From JACDAN01 sp036554945 (GTDB lineage Bacteria > Actinomycetota > Thermoleophilia > Gaiellales > Gaiellaceae), in contig DATBMH010000034.1 in assembly GCA_036554945.1 (NCBI GenBank), forward strand, positions 1 through 64,000: a stretch of 64,000 bases of DNA, written 5' to 3'. Position 1 is the first letter of the stretch, and every line of letters begins with the position of its first letter. Positions 1 through 7,675 of the stretch are shown piece after piece. Position numbers and translations under genes: made by a program. The notes under the pieces were generated by a model. It searched no databases, was not told the DNA's origin, and worked only from the letters and a program-made list of their open reading frames with translations.

Positions 1-10
1 CGGATCGTCG

Positions 11-34
11 GAGGGACTGTCCCTCGGACCTGGC
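11..34. repeat. REP-like palindromic repeat, copy 1
   Basis: A 15-base perfect palindrome, GAGGGACTGTCCCTC, is followed by the tail GGACCTGGC. The same unit occurs at 14448-14471 and 46916-46939. Copy 2 replaces one G with T in the left arm and the paired C with A in the right arm, so the palindrome is kept. This points to a structured dispersed repeat rather than chance. It lies in the non-coding stretch 1-199. Confidence 0.7.
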
Positions 35-113
35 TCGCGGGGGCATGGAGTTCGTGACGGATGTGTGGCGATTCGTCCGATTCGGTTGCCCGCGCGGCCA
101 CGGCTGCTGTGAT

Positions 114-192
114 GGACGGGCTGGAGCGCCTGGTAGCTCCCTGCGCATCGAGTGAGGACGCCGGGTAGCTCACCGTGCGCTCCAACCCGTCC
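114..192. other. Long imperfect inverted repeat downstream of glnA
   Basis: The arms 114-129 and 177-192 pair at 15 of 16 positions, with a single C/A mismatch, around a 47-base loop. The right arm begins 8 bases beyond the glnA stop codon, so glnA transcripts would end in this hairpin. There is no U-rich tail on the minus strand, so it looks more like a 3' stabiliser or a remnant of a mobile repeat than a classic terminator. The loop holds two direct copies of GGTAGCTC. Confidence 0.45.
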
Positions 193-199
193 GAATCCA

Positions 200-1648
200 C
201 TAGCAGTCGTAGTAGAGGGAGAACTCCGCCGGGTGCGGCCGGAGCCGCACGACGTCGACCTCGTTCTCCCGCTTGTAGTCGATCCAGGTGCGGATCAGCT
301 CCTCGCTGAAGACGCCGCCCTTCGTGAGGAACTCGTGGTCCGCCTCGAGGGCGTCGAGCGCCTCCGCGAGCGAGCCCGGCACCTGCGGCACCTCGCCGTG
401 CGACTCCTCGAAGAGGTCGTAGTCGGCGGGCGCGCCCGGGTCGAGGTCACGCTCGATCCCGTCGAGACCCGCCATCAGCATCGCCGAGAACGCGAGGTAC
501 GGGTTCGCCGCCGCGTCCGGGCACCGGAACTCCACCCGCTTCGCCTTCGGCGAGTCCGAGTACATCGGGATCCGGATGCAGGCGGAGCGGTTCCGCTGCG
601 AGTAGACGAGGTTCACCGGCGCCTCGTAGCCGGGCACCAGCCGCCGGTACGAGTTCGTCGTCGGCGCGCAGAACGCGAGCAGCGCCGGCGCGTGGGCGAG
701 GAGCCCGCCGATGTACGAGCGCGCCAGCTTCGACAGCCCGGCGTAGCCGGATTTGTCCGCCATCAGCGGGGTGTTCTCCATCCAGAGGGACTGGTGGGTG
801 TGCATGCCGGAGCCGTTGTCGCCGAAGAGCGGCTTCGGCATGAAGGTCGCCGTCTTGCCCGCGGCGCGGGCGACGTTCTTGACCACGTACTTGTAAGCCA
901 TGACCTGGTCGGCCATCCGGGTCAGCGACCCGTAGCGCAGGTCGACCTCGCACTGGCCGCCGGACGCGACCTCGTGGTGGTGGAACTCGCACGGGATCCC
1001 GAGCCGCTCGAGCGTCAGGACGATGCGCGTGCGTAGGTCGTGCAGCGTGTCGTGCGGCGCGGGCGGGAAGTAGCCCTCCTTCTCGCGCACCGTGTAGCCG
1101 AGGCCCGGCTTGCCGGAGTTCCAGTGGCCCTCGGTCGAGTCGACGAGGTAATGCGAGTGGTTGACGCCCAGGTCGTACGAGACCTCGTCGAGGACGAAGA
1201 ACTCGCACTCGGGCCCGAAGTACGCCGTGTCGGCAACCCCGCTCGCCCGCAGATGGGCCTCGGCGCGGCGAGCCACGCCCCGCGGGTCGCGTGCGTACGG
1301 CTCGCGCGTGATCGGGTCGGCGATCTCACACACGAGCGAGAGCGTCGGCGCCTCGGTGAACGGATCGAGGATCGCGCTGGAGGCGTCGGGCATCAGGAGC
1401 ATGTCCGACTCGGAGATCCCCTGCCAGCCGCGGATCGACGAGCCGTCGAAGCCGAGGCCCTCGTCGAAGGCGGACTCGTCGAAGGCGGACACCGGCAGCG
1501 TCATGTGCTGCCAGCTCCCCAGCAGGTCGGTGAACTTGAGGTCGACCATCTGCGCCTGCGTCTCGCCGGCCCACGCGATCGCCTCCTTGGCGGCCGGCGC
1601 CGTCTTCTGCCCGTTCGCCAGGTAGTGCCTCGTCTCGATCTCGCTCAC
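200..1648 (-). CDS. glnA: Glutamine synthetase, type I beta-like, lacking the adenylylation tyrosine
   Basis: Catalyses ATP-dependent ligation of ammonia to glutamate in the cytoplasm as a dodecamer. The 482-residue product has the N-terminal beta-grasp domain with GFDGSS near residues 67-72, the metal-ligand stretch GPECEF, the NGSGMHTHQS catalytic segment and the C-terminal RPHPAEFSLYYD typical of bacterial GSI-beta. Where relatives have NLYDL, the adenylylation site, this protein reads DLFEE near residue 413, so the target Tyr is Phe. The GTG start at 1648 is chosen because AAGGAGG lies five bases upstream; the frame stays open 22 codons further but that stretch is the structured leader. 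A second paralogue is at 7731. Confidence 0.95.
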   Translation of the reverse strand: MSEIETRHYLANGQKTAPAAKEAIAWAGETQAQMVDLKFTDLLGSWQHMTLPVSAFDESAFDEGLGFDGSSIRGWQGISESDMLLMPDASSAILDPFTEAPTLSLVCEIADPITREPYARDPRGVARRAEAHLRASGVADTAYFGPECEFFVLDEVSYDLGVNHSHYLVDSTEGHWNSGKPGLGYTVREKEGYFPPAPHDTLHDLRTRIVLTLERLGIPCEFHHHEVASGGQCEVDLRYGSLTRMADQVMAYKYVVKNVARAAGKTATFMPKPLFGDNGSGMHTHQSLWMENTPLMADKSGYAGLSKLARSYIGGLLAHAPALLAFCAPTTNSYRRLVPGYEAPVNLVYSQRNRSACIRIPMYSDSPKAKRVEFRCPDAAANPYLAFSAMLMAGLDGIERDLDPGAPADYDLFEESHGEVPQVPGSLAEALDALEADHEFLTKGGVFSEELIRTWIDYKRENEVDVVRLRPHPAEFSLYYDC

Positions 1649-1709
1649 TTTCGCCTCCTTGAACGCGAAAAGCCCCAGGACTCCGTGAGTCCTGAGGCTC
1701 CATTGCCTC
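1649..1709 (-). promoter_or_regulatory. glnA leader: anti-terminator/terminator switch, copy 1
   Basis: On the minus strand, GAGGC (1709-1705), loop AATGGA and GCCTC (1698-1694) form a hairpin. Alternatively AGCCTC plus AGGACTC (1699-1687) pair with GAGTCCT plus GGGGCT (1683-1671), giving a 13-bp stem with one G-T wobble, followed by a T run (1671-1668). The two structures share GCCTC and are mutually exclusive. The final SD GGAGGC could also pair with GCCTC. The region matches the leader at 7676-7730 almost base for base outside the apical stem, which covaries. The A1/G4 six-base loop resembles half of an ANTAR-protein binding site. Confidence 0.7.
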
Positions 1710-1743
1710 GGCACGCGCCTTCGGCGGCGCGGGCCTGGATCAG

Positions 1744-1772
1744 AACGTAGCGGCTCGGCCGGATGTCGGCAA
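1744..1772 (-). promoter_or_regulatory. Promoter for glnA (first copy)
   Basis: On the minus strand, TTGCCG (1772-1767) and TACGTT (1749-1744) are separated by 17 bases, a good fit to the housekeeping sigma-70 consensus. Transcription would start near 1737, giving a leader of about 90 bases that contains an extra GCGCC/GGCGC hairpin before the switch region. Confidence 0.55.
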
Positions 1773-1796
1773 CCCCTCCTCCGTCCAGGTCGACCC

Positions 1797-1826
1797 TTGA
1801 CCCGCCCGCACCGCGCTGGCTAACCT
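1797..1826 (+). promoter_or_regulatory. Promoter for the ABC exporter operon
   Basis: TTGACC (1797-1802) and TAACCT (1821-1826) are separated by 18 bases. Predicted start near 1833 gives a roughly 100-base 5' leader before the ATG at 1933. The promoter is divergent from that of glnA, about 25 bp away. Confidence 0.55.
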
Positions 1827-1843
1827 GCCGCGTGCTGATGTTC

Positions 1844-1915
1844 CGAGTCGGCTGAGAACGTCCATCGGTTCGCGGGCCTCCCGGGAGGCCGGCTGAAGCC
1901 TGTTCTCGCAACTCG
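1844..1915 (+). promoter_or_regulatory. Structured 5' leader of the exporter operon
   Basis: Nested complementary segments close a compact fold: CGAGT (1844-1848) with ACTCG (1911-1915), then GAGAAC (1854-1859) with GTTCTC (1902-1907), enclosing the perfect 16-base palindrome GGCCTCCCGGGAGGCC (1875-1890). This ends 17 bases before the start codon. It could be a cis-regulatory RNA for the efflux operon, but I cannot match it to a known riboswitch class. Confidence 0.4.
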
Positions 1916-1932
1916 ATTCGTAGGAGCATCAG

Positions 1933-2760
1933 ATGACCGCAAGGAACAACACGAATGGAACGCCCGCCGTCGTCGTCGACGGCCTCCGCAAGGAGTTCTT
2001 CCGCAACGACGGGCGTGAGGGCATCCGCCGGCGCCGGAAGCGCGTCGCGGCGCTCGACGGCGTGTCCTTCGAGGTCGGGCGGGGCGAGACGGTGGCGATC
2101 CTGGGCCAGAACGGCTCGGGGAAGTCGACGCTGATCCGGCTGCTCTCGACCCTGCTCCTGCACGACGGTGGCCGGGCGCGGATCTTCGATCACGACGTCT
2201 TCACCGAGACGAGAGCGGTCCGCCGCCTGATCAACCGCGTCTCCGTGGAAGCCTCGTTCTTCAAGAAGATGTCCGCCGTCGAGAACCTGAGCTACGCGGC
2301 TCGGTTCTACGGCATGCCGATCAAGGAGACCCGGGCGAAGATCCCGGAGATCCTCGGGCGCGTCGGCTTCCCTCGAGATCGCATGAACGAGCCCCTCGAG
2401 GACATGTCCCGCGGGATGCAGCAGAAGGTCGCGCTCGCGAGAGCGCTGCTGACCGCTCCCATCCTCCTCCTGCTCGACGAGCCGACGACCGGGCTCGATC
2501 CGCGCTCCAAGCTCGAGGTGCAGCAGTTCATCCGCGAGATCCGCCAGGTCCACGACGCGACCGTCCTGCTCTGCACGCACGACCTCGTCGAGGCCGAGGA
2601 GCTCGCCGATCGCGTCGGGATTCTCGATCGCGGGCGCCTCATCGAGCTCGCGCCGGCGGCCGAGCTGAAGCGCAAGCACAACTCCGACACGCTCGAGGAG
2701 GCGTTCTTCGCCGCCACGGGCAAGGCGTTCGAGGACGAGCCCGAAGGGGATGACGAGTGA
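1933..2760 (+). CDS. ABC-2 type exporter, ATP-binding protein (DrrA-like)
   Basis: Cytoplasmic ATPase of an ABC-2 exporter. The 275 residues carry Walker A GQNGSGKST near 59-66, a degenerate signature MSRGMQQK at 158-165, Walker B LLLLDEP ending near 184, then TTGLDP and the switch His in CTHD. An N-terminal basic patch (IRRRRKR) precedes the nucleotide-binding fold. The ATG follows TAGGAG. It is the first gene of a six-gene unit with overlapping stops and starts running to 7660; the next gene is the permease. Families of this type export drugs, lipids or polysaccharides; the substrate is not evident. Confidence 0.9.
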   Translation: MTARNNTNGTPAVVVDGLRKEFFRNDGREGIRRRRKRVAALDGVSFEVGRGETVAILGQNGSGKSTLIRLLSTLLLHDGGRARIFDHDVFTETRAVRRLINRVSVEASFFKKMSAVENLSYAARFYGMPIKETRAKIPEILGRVGFPRDRMNEPLEDMSRGMQQKVALARALLTAPILLLLDEPTTGLDPRSKLEVQQFIREIRQVHDATVLLCTHDLVEAEELADRVGILDRGRLIELAPAAELKRKHNSDTLEEAFFAATGKAFEDEPEGDDE

Positions 2761-3596
2761 TGCCGCAGGGAGCCGCAGCAGTCCTCCGCCACGAGCTGAT
2801 CGGGCTCGCGGGCGTCTTCGAGCGGAACGTCTACCTCGTCCGCCGCTACATCTGGTGGGACGTCGCGTTCTTCGTCTGGACGATCGCGAACACGCTCACG
2901 ATCGTGTTCATCGGCGAGGGCGTCGAGGCGACGGGCGGGCAGATCGACGTCGAGCGGGTGACGACGCAGCTGCTCGTGGGCGCCGTCGTCTGGGCGTACC
3001 TCGGCGTGATCTTCGAGATCCTCACGGAGACCGTCGCCTGGGAGCGCTGGGAGGGGACGATCGAGTACACGTTCATGGCGCCGCTCTCCCGGCCGGTGCA
3101 CCTGTTCGGGATGGGCCTGTTCGCGATCGTCTACGGCGTGATCCGCGCGATCCTGCTCTTCGGGGTCGTCGCGCTCTTCTTCGACCTCAATCTCGCCGAC
3201 GCGGATTACGTCGCCGCCCTGGTCGTCCTGCTCGTGGCCTCGGTCTCGTTCATCGGGATCGGGATGATGACCGCCGTCCTCCCGCTGATCTCGCCGGAGA
3301 AAGGCACGCAGCTCGGGTTCATGGCCCAAGGGATCCTGCTCGTGATCTCGGGCGTCTACTACCCGGTCGAGGTGCTGCCGGAGTGGATGCAGTGGGCGTC
3401 CGTCGTCTCGCCGGCGACGTACGCGCTGGACGGGCTCCGCGGCGCGATCCTCGACGGCGAAGGCCTGTCGTCGATGGGCGACGAGCTCTGGCCGCTCGTC
3501 CTGATCGGCGCGGTCACGATCCCGCTCGGGCTCTGGGTCTTCAAGGTCGGCGAGACGTACGCGAAGCGGCACGGGACGCTGAAGCGGTCGGGATGA
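2757..3596 (+). CDS. ABC-2 type exporter permease
   Basis: Integral membrane partner of the preceding ATPase. The 279-residue product has about six hydrophobic segments, for example around residues 33-52, 77-100, 118-140, 150-175 and 190-210, and a C-terminal one near the LWPLVLIG stretch, as in ABC-2/DrrB permeases. The start is either GTG 2757 or ATG 2760; both overlap the ATPase stop (TGATG), implying translational coupling, with GGGG at 2744-2747 as the likely ribosome site. The amphipathic N-terminus before the first membrane span (around RRYIWWDVAFF) is usual for the family. Confidence 0.88.
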   Translation: MMPQGAAAVLRHELIGLAGVFERNVYLVRRYIWWDVAFFVWTIANTLTIVFIGEGVEATGGQIDVERVTTQLLVGAVVWAYLGVIFEILTETVAWERWEGTIEYTFMAPLSRPVHLFGMGLFAIVYGVIRAILLFGVVALFFDLNLADADYVAALVVLLVASVSFIGIGMMTAVLPLISPEKGTQLGFMAQGILLVISGVYYPVEVLPEWMQWASVVSPATYALDGLRGAILDGEGLSSMGDELWPLVLIGAVTIPLGLWVFKVGETYAKRHGTLKRSG

Positions 3597-4462
3597 TCCG
3601 CCGGGCGGAGACGGACTCCGATATCGCCGGCTACTGCGCGGTGTGGAACGCCGTCACGCCGCGCGAGCCGACGTCGGCCGACGACGTGCGGCGGCGTCTC
3701 GAGCGCCAGCCGGACCGGCTCTACCTCGTCAACGAGGAGGGCGGCGAGATCGTGGGCCTCGGCTTCGCGGGCCCGTCCCAGTCGCCGGAGCGGACGGCGG
3801 TCGTCGTGCGCGTCCTGGCGGCCCACCGGCGGCGCGGGCTCGGCTCCGGGATCCTCGAGCGGCTCCTCGAGCATGCGCGCGGGCTGGAGCGCGACTACGT
3901 CTCGGGGATGGTCTTCGAGGACGACTCCGAGTCGCGCGACTGGGTCGCGAACCGCGGGTTCGAGGAGTACGACCGGCAGATCGAGCTCGCCCGGGTGCTG
4001 GACGGCGACGAGGAGGCGCCGGTACCGCCGGCCGGGATCGAGCTCGCCGAGCTCGACGAGCACCGGCTGGAGGAGGCCTACGACGTCTGGGTCGAAGGCT
4101 TTCCCGACATGCCGGTCACGCCGCAGATCCCGGTCCCCGCCTACGACGAGTGGCTCGAGGAGGAGGTGTCCGGCCCGGTCACCCTGGTCGCGCTCGACGG
4201 TGGCCGGGTCGTGGGCGCCGCGGCGCTGCTCGACCGCACCGACGGGCTAGCCGAGCACGGGCTGACCGCAGTGCTGCGCTCGCATCGCGGCCGCGGAATC
4301 GCCACGGCGCTCAAGCAGGGGCTGCTTCACTGGGCGGCGGGCCACGGCTACCGCGAGCTCTCGACCTGGACGCAGGACGGCAACGCGGCGATGCAGGCCG
4401 TGAACCTCAAGCTCGGCTACCGGCCCCGCCCGGCGGTCATCAACGTCTGGCGGCGGCTGTGA
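3593..4462 (+). CDS. Tandem-domain GNAT N-acetyltransferase
   Basis: A 289-residue protein made of two GNAT folds. The N-terminal half has the acetyl-CoA loop RRRGLGSGI near residue 83, and the C-terminal half has SHRGRGIAT near 225, followed by the typical N...NLKLGYRP ending. Such proteins acetylate small amines, antibiotics or peptides. It starts with an ATG overlapping the permease stop (ATGA) and ends in a GTGA overlap with the methyltransferase, so it belongs to the exporter operon. A drug- or metabolite-modifying role beside efflux pumps is an inference from context; the acceptor is unknown. Confidence 0.85.
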   Translation: MIRRAETDSDIAGYCAVWNAVTPREPTSADDVRRRLERQPDRLYLVNEEGGEIVGLGFAGPSQSPERTAVVVRVLAAHRRRGLGSGILERLLEHARGLERDYVSGMVFEDDSESRDWVANRGFEEYDRQIELARVLDGDEEAPVPPAGIELAELDEHRLEEAYDVWVEGFPDMPVTPQIPVPAYDEWLEEEVSGPVTLVALDGGRVVGAAALLDRTDGLAEHGLTAVLRSHRGRGIATALKQGLLHWAAGHGYRELSTWTQDGNAAMQAVNLKLGYRPRPAVINVWRRL

Positions 4463-5088
4463 CCACGGATGAGCGGCGGCGGACCGTCCAGCTCGCCTAC
4501 GACACGCTCGGCGCGAGCTTCGGCGAGTGGGCCGAGCGGATCGAAGGAGATCCCTGGAAGCGCTTCGTGGACGAGCTCGCGGCGAGACTGCCGGCCGGCG
4601 GCCGGGTCCTCGACCTCGGCTGCGGGAACGGCGAGAAGATCGCCCGACTCGTCGACAGGTTCGAGCTCGTCGCCGTGGACCTGTCCGAGGAGCAGCTGCG
4701 CCTTGCCCGCCCGAGGCTCCCGGGTGCCTTCGTCGTCAACGGCGACTTCAGCAAGCTCGACGTCGCCGACCAGAGCTTCGACGCGGTCACGGCGCTCTAC
4801 TCGATCGTGCACGTGCCGCGAAACGAGCACCGGGACCTGTTCGCGCGCATCGAGCGCTGGCTGAAGCCGGGCGGCTTGTTTCTCGCGGCGCTGAGCCACG
4901 TGGGCGGAGAGGACCGGACGGACGAGTGGCTGGGCGTCGAGATGTTCTTCTCCGGTTTCGACGCCAAGACGAACCGTGGGCTCGTCCGTGAGGCCGGATT
5001 CGAGCTCGTGCTCGACGAGCTCGTCTGGATGCAGGAGCCCGAGGGCGAAGCGGCTTTCCTCTGGGTCCTCGCGAGGAAGCCGGCATGA
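4459..5088 (+). CDS. Class I SAM-dependent methyltransferase
   Basis: A 209-residue Rossmann-fold methyltransferase. Motif I is VLDLGCGNGEKI near residues 49-60, followed by the acidic end of strand 2 (VAVDLS), a motif IV region (DAVTALYSIVHV) and the post-II segment LKPGGLFLAAL. It resembles small-molecule methyltransferases of the UbiE/biotin-synthesis type, with no substrate-specific signature. The GTG start lies in a GTGA overlap with the GNAT stop, and the gene ends in an ATGA overlap with an MFS exporter, so it is cotranscribed with transport genes. Confidence 0.85.
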   Translation: MTTDERRRTVQLAYDTLGASFGEWAERIEGDPWKRFVDELAARLPAGGRVLDLGCGNGEKIARLVDRFELVAVDLSEEQLRLARPRLPGAFVVNGDFSKLDVADQSFDAVTALYSIVHVPRNEHRDLFARIERWLKPGGLFLAALSHVGGEDRTDEWLGVEMFFSGFDAKTNRGLVREAGFELVLDELVWMQEPEGEAAFLWVLARKPA

Positions 5089-6341
5089 GGCGGCTCGACG
5101 CGGTCAGGGTCTTCTACGGCATCGAGTTCTTCGACTCGATCGGCTTCCATGCGGCCTTCACCGTCTGGGCCGTCTACCTCGTCCAGGACGTGGGCGTGAA
5201 CCCGTTCCAGCTCGTCCTGCTCGGGACGGTGAGCGAGATCGCGATCTTCCTCTTCGAGGTCCCGACCGGCGTCGTGGCAGACACGTACAGCCGTCGGCTC
5301 TCGATCATCATCGGGCTCCTCGTTAGCGGCGCCGCGATTCTCGCGGTCGGGCTGACCGAGCTCTACTGGCTGATCGTCGCAGCCGCGATCCTCCGCGGGA
5401 TCGGCGGAACGTTCCTCAGCGGGGCCTGGGAGGCATGGATCACGGACGAGCACGGCGTCGAGGGCATCGGGCGGATCTTTCTGCGCGGGACGCAGTGGTC
5501 GTACCTCGGCGCCATCATCGGAGCGGGAACCGGCGTCGCGGTCGCGACGATCGACCTCGGGGCGGCGCTGGTCTACGGCGGCGTGATCTCGCTCGCGACC
5601 GGGTTCGCCTGCATCCTCCTGATGCCCGAGCACGGCTTCGTCCGGCGCCCCGCTGAAGAGCGCTCGTCGCCGATCCGGGCGCTCCGGACGACGGCGGTCA
5701 CAGGCGGAAAGCTCGTCCGTGCCAACCACATCCTGCTGCTCATCGTCGGCATCACGTTCTTCGCCGGCGCGGCGTCCGAGGGCCTCGACCGGCTGTGGGA
5801 GGCGCACCTGATCCAGAGCGTCGGGCTGCCGGAGCTCTGGGGCCTCGACCCGGTGGTCTGGTTCGGCGTCTTCAACATCGTCGGGCTCGTGGCCGGGATC
5901 CTCATCACGTCGTTTCTGATCCCGCGGTTCGAGTACGCGGACAACTCCAAGCTGGCCAAGACGCTGCTCTTCCTGACCGTCGTCCTGTCGGCGTCGGTCG
6001 TGGTCTTCGGGCTGGCGGCGAGCTTCGCGGTCGCCGCGGTCGCCTACCTGGTCGCGCGGCTCGTGCGGCGGCTCAAGGACCCGCTCTACGTCACCTGGCT
6101 GAACAAGAACGTCGAGGACTCGAGCGTGCGCGCGACCGTGAACTCGATCGCGAGCCAGGCGGACGCGATCGGCGAGGTCGCCGGCGGCCCGGCGATCGGC
6201 GTCGTCGGCACGGTTGCCTCCTTGCGCGCCGCGCTCGTCGCCACCGGTCTGCTGCTCACACCGGCGATCCCGCTCTTCCTGCGCGCCCTGCGCCACGGCG
6301 GCCGTGAGCCGGAGCTCGAGGAAGCCGAGGCGCCTGCGTGA
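5085..6341 (+). CDS. MFS transporter, 12-TM family
   Basis: A 418-residue major facilitator with about 12 hydrophobic helices. The loop between helices 2 and 3 shows the family motif as PTGVVADTYSRRLS near residues 62-75, with the expected G, D and basic residues. The N-terminus (VFYGIEFFDSIGF) starts directly in the first helix. The ATG overlaps the methyltransferase stop (ATGA), and the gene is coupled to a second, only distantly similar MFS gene through GTGA. Exporter function is likely from family and operon; the substrate is not predictable. Confidence 0.85.
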   Translation: MRRLDAVRVFYGIEFFDSIGFHAAFTVWAVYLVQDVGVNPFQLVLLGTVSEIAIFLFEVPTGVVADTYSRRLSIIIGLLVSGAAILAVGLTELYWLIVAAAILRGIGGTFLSGAWEAWITDEHGVEGIGRIFLRGTQWSYLGAIIGAGTGVAVATIDLGAALVYGGVISLATGFACILLMPEHGFVRRPAEERSSPIRALRTTAVTGGKLVRANHILLLIVGITFFAGAASEGLDRLWEAHLIQSVGLPELWGLDPVVWFGVFNIVGLVAGILITSFLIPRFEYADNSKLAKTLLFLTVVLSASVVVFGLAASFAVAAVAYLVARLVRRLKDPLYVTWLNKNVEDSSVRATVNSIASQADAIGEVAGGPAIGVVGTVASLRAALVATGLLLTPAIPLFLRALRHGGREPELEEAEAPA

Positions 6342-7660
6342 ACCGCATCCAGATCCTCCGCCCGCTCCGCGAGCGGGACTTCGCGCTGTTCTGGCTCGGC
6401 TGGACCGTCTCGCTGATCGGCGACGGGTTCTTCATGGTCGCGATCGCCTGGCAGGTCTTCGACCTCTGGAACTCCCCGACGGCGCTCGCGGTCGTCGGCG
6501 TCGCGGAGACGGTCCCGATCGTCACGTTCGTGCTGGTCGGCGGCGTCGTCGCGGACCGTTTCGAGCGCCGCAGGGTGCTCATCTTCTCGAGCGCGCTGCG
6601 CGGAGCCTGCGTGGCGCTCCTCGGGATCCTCTCCATGACCGGCGCGATCGAGCTCTGGCACATCTTCGTGATCTCGGCGTTCTTCGGCGCGGGACAGGCG
6701 TTCCAGGGGCCGGCGGCGGGCGCGATCATCCCCGACCTCGTCCCGCGGCACCTCCTCGTGCAGGCGAACTCGCTCTCGCAGTTCGTCCGGCAGGCGGCAT
6801 TCGCGTTCATCGGCCCGGCGGTCGGCGGGCTCGTGGTGCACGCGCTCGGCGCGGGCTCGGCGTTCCTCATCGACGCGGCGACGTTCGGCGTCGCGATCGT
6901 GACGCTGCTGCTGCTGCGCCCGCGGCCCGCGGCGGCGGTCTCGGACACCCCGACCTCGATGCGGCGCGACATCGCCGAAGGGCTTCGCTACGTCCGGCAG
7001 AAGGTCTGGCTCTGGGGGACCCTCGCATGGGCGTTCGCGGCGATCTTCCTCGTCTACGGGCCGTTCACGGTGCTGCTGCCCTTCCTCGTCCGCAACGAGC
7101 TGGGCGGGGACGCCGGCGACCTCGGGCTCGTGTTCGCGGCCGGCGGGCTGAGCGCGATCCTCGTCTCGCTCCTGATCGGCCAGGTCGGGCTTCCGCGCCG
7201 CCACATCACGTTCATGTACGGCCTCTGGGTGGTCGCGTGCCTGCAGATCGCCGCGTACGCGCTCGCGGACGTGCCGTGGCAGGCGATGGCGATCTCGTTC
7301 GCCGGCGAGGGCTGCTGGGCTGCCGGCCTGATCGTCTGGGTCACCCTGATGCAGCGACTCGTGCCCGCGGAGCTCCTGGGGCGGGTCAAGAGCGTCGACT
7401 GGCTGCTGTCGTTGGGCCTTGCGCCGCTCTCGTTCGCGGTCACCGGGCCGCTCGCGGGCTGGCTCGGCGTCAAGCCCGTGCTCCTCATCGCCGGCGTGAC
7501 CGCGAGCGCCCTGACCGTCCTCTTCTACTTCCTCCCGGGGATGCGGGACACCGAGACCCCGGGTCACGTCGACCGCGTGATCCTCAGCGAGCCGACCGGC
7601 GCCGCACCGGTCCCGGCCGAGCCGGATCACGCACTTGCGGGAGCGCGACCCGGCCAGTAG
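6338..7660 (+). CDS. MFS exporter, MefA/DHA3-like
   Basis: A 440-residue transporter with the DHA3-type start RPLRERDFALFWLGWTVSLIGDGFF and the loop GGVVADRFERRRVL near residue 68, features of macrolide-efflux-like MFS_3 proteins. About 12 membrane helices are visible, and the last 35 residues are a polar tail. The GTG start overlaps the upstream stop (GTGA). It ends the six-gene operon; its TAG stop (7658-7660) forms the first three bases of the -10 box of the next glnA promoter. Two MFS pumps, an ABC pump and two modifying enzymes together suggest a detoxification or product-export unit (inference). Confidence 0.87.
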   Translation: MNRIQILRPLRERDFALFWLGWTVSLIGDGFFMVAIAWQVFDLWNSPTALAVVGVAETVPIVTFVLVGGVVADRFERRRVLIFSSALRGACVALLGILSMTGAIELWHIFVISAFFGAGQAFQGPAAGAIIPDLVPRHLLVQANSLSQFVRQAAFAFIGPAVGGLVVHALGAGSAFLIDAATFGVAIVTLLLLRPRPAAAVSDTPTSMRRDIAEGLRYVRQKVWLWGTLAWAFAAIFLVYGPFTVLLPFLVRNELGGDAGDLGLVFAAGGLSAILVSLLIGQVGLPRRHITFMYGLWVVACLQIAAYALADVPWQAMAISFAGEGCWAAGLIVWVTLMQRLVPAELLGRVKSVDWLLSLGLAPLSFAVTGPLAGWLGVKPVLLIAGVTASALTVLFYFLPGMRDTETPGHVDRVILSEPTGAAPVPAEPDHALAGARPGQ

Positions 7661-7663
7661 TCT
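7635..7663 (+). promoter_or_regulatory. Promoter for the second glnA
   Basis: TTGCGG (7635-7640), a 17-base spacer and TAGTCT (7658-7663) make a good sigma-70 promoter lying inside the end of the MFS gene. Its predicted start near 7670 places the RNA 5' end immediately before the switch hairpin, so the leader consists almost only of that switch. Confidence 0.6.
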
Positions 7664-7675
7664 CGTGCGGGCACG

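Noticed and set aside
130..176. tRNA-like GGTAGCTC stretches
   Set aside because: No acceptor stem, T loop or anticodon arm can be formed.
152..1036. Long plus-strand ORF antisense to glnA, and many similar Arg/Glu/Leu-rich ORFs elsewhere
   Set aside because: High-GC shadow frames: low-complexity composition, no motifs, and a clear real gene on the other strand.
1844..1915. Resemblance of CGGCTGAGA to the thiamine pyrophosphate riboswitch
   Set aside because: The second conserved TPP element and the required helices are absent.
4797..6296. 499-codon minus-strand ORF opposite the methyltransferase and MFS genes
   Set aside because: Repetitive Asp/Arg/Glu composition without any fold signature; the plus-strand genes are clearly real.
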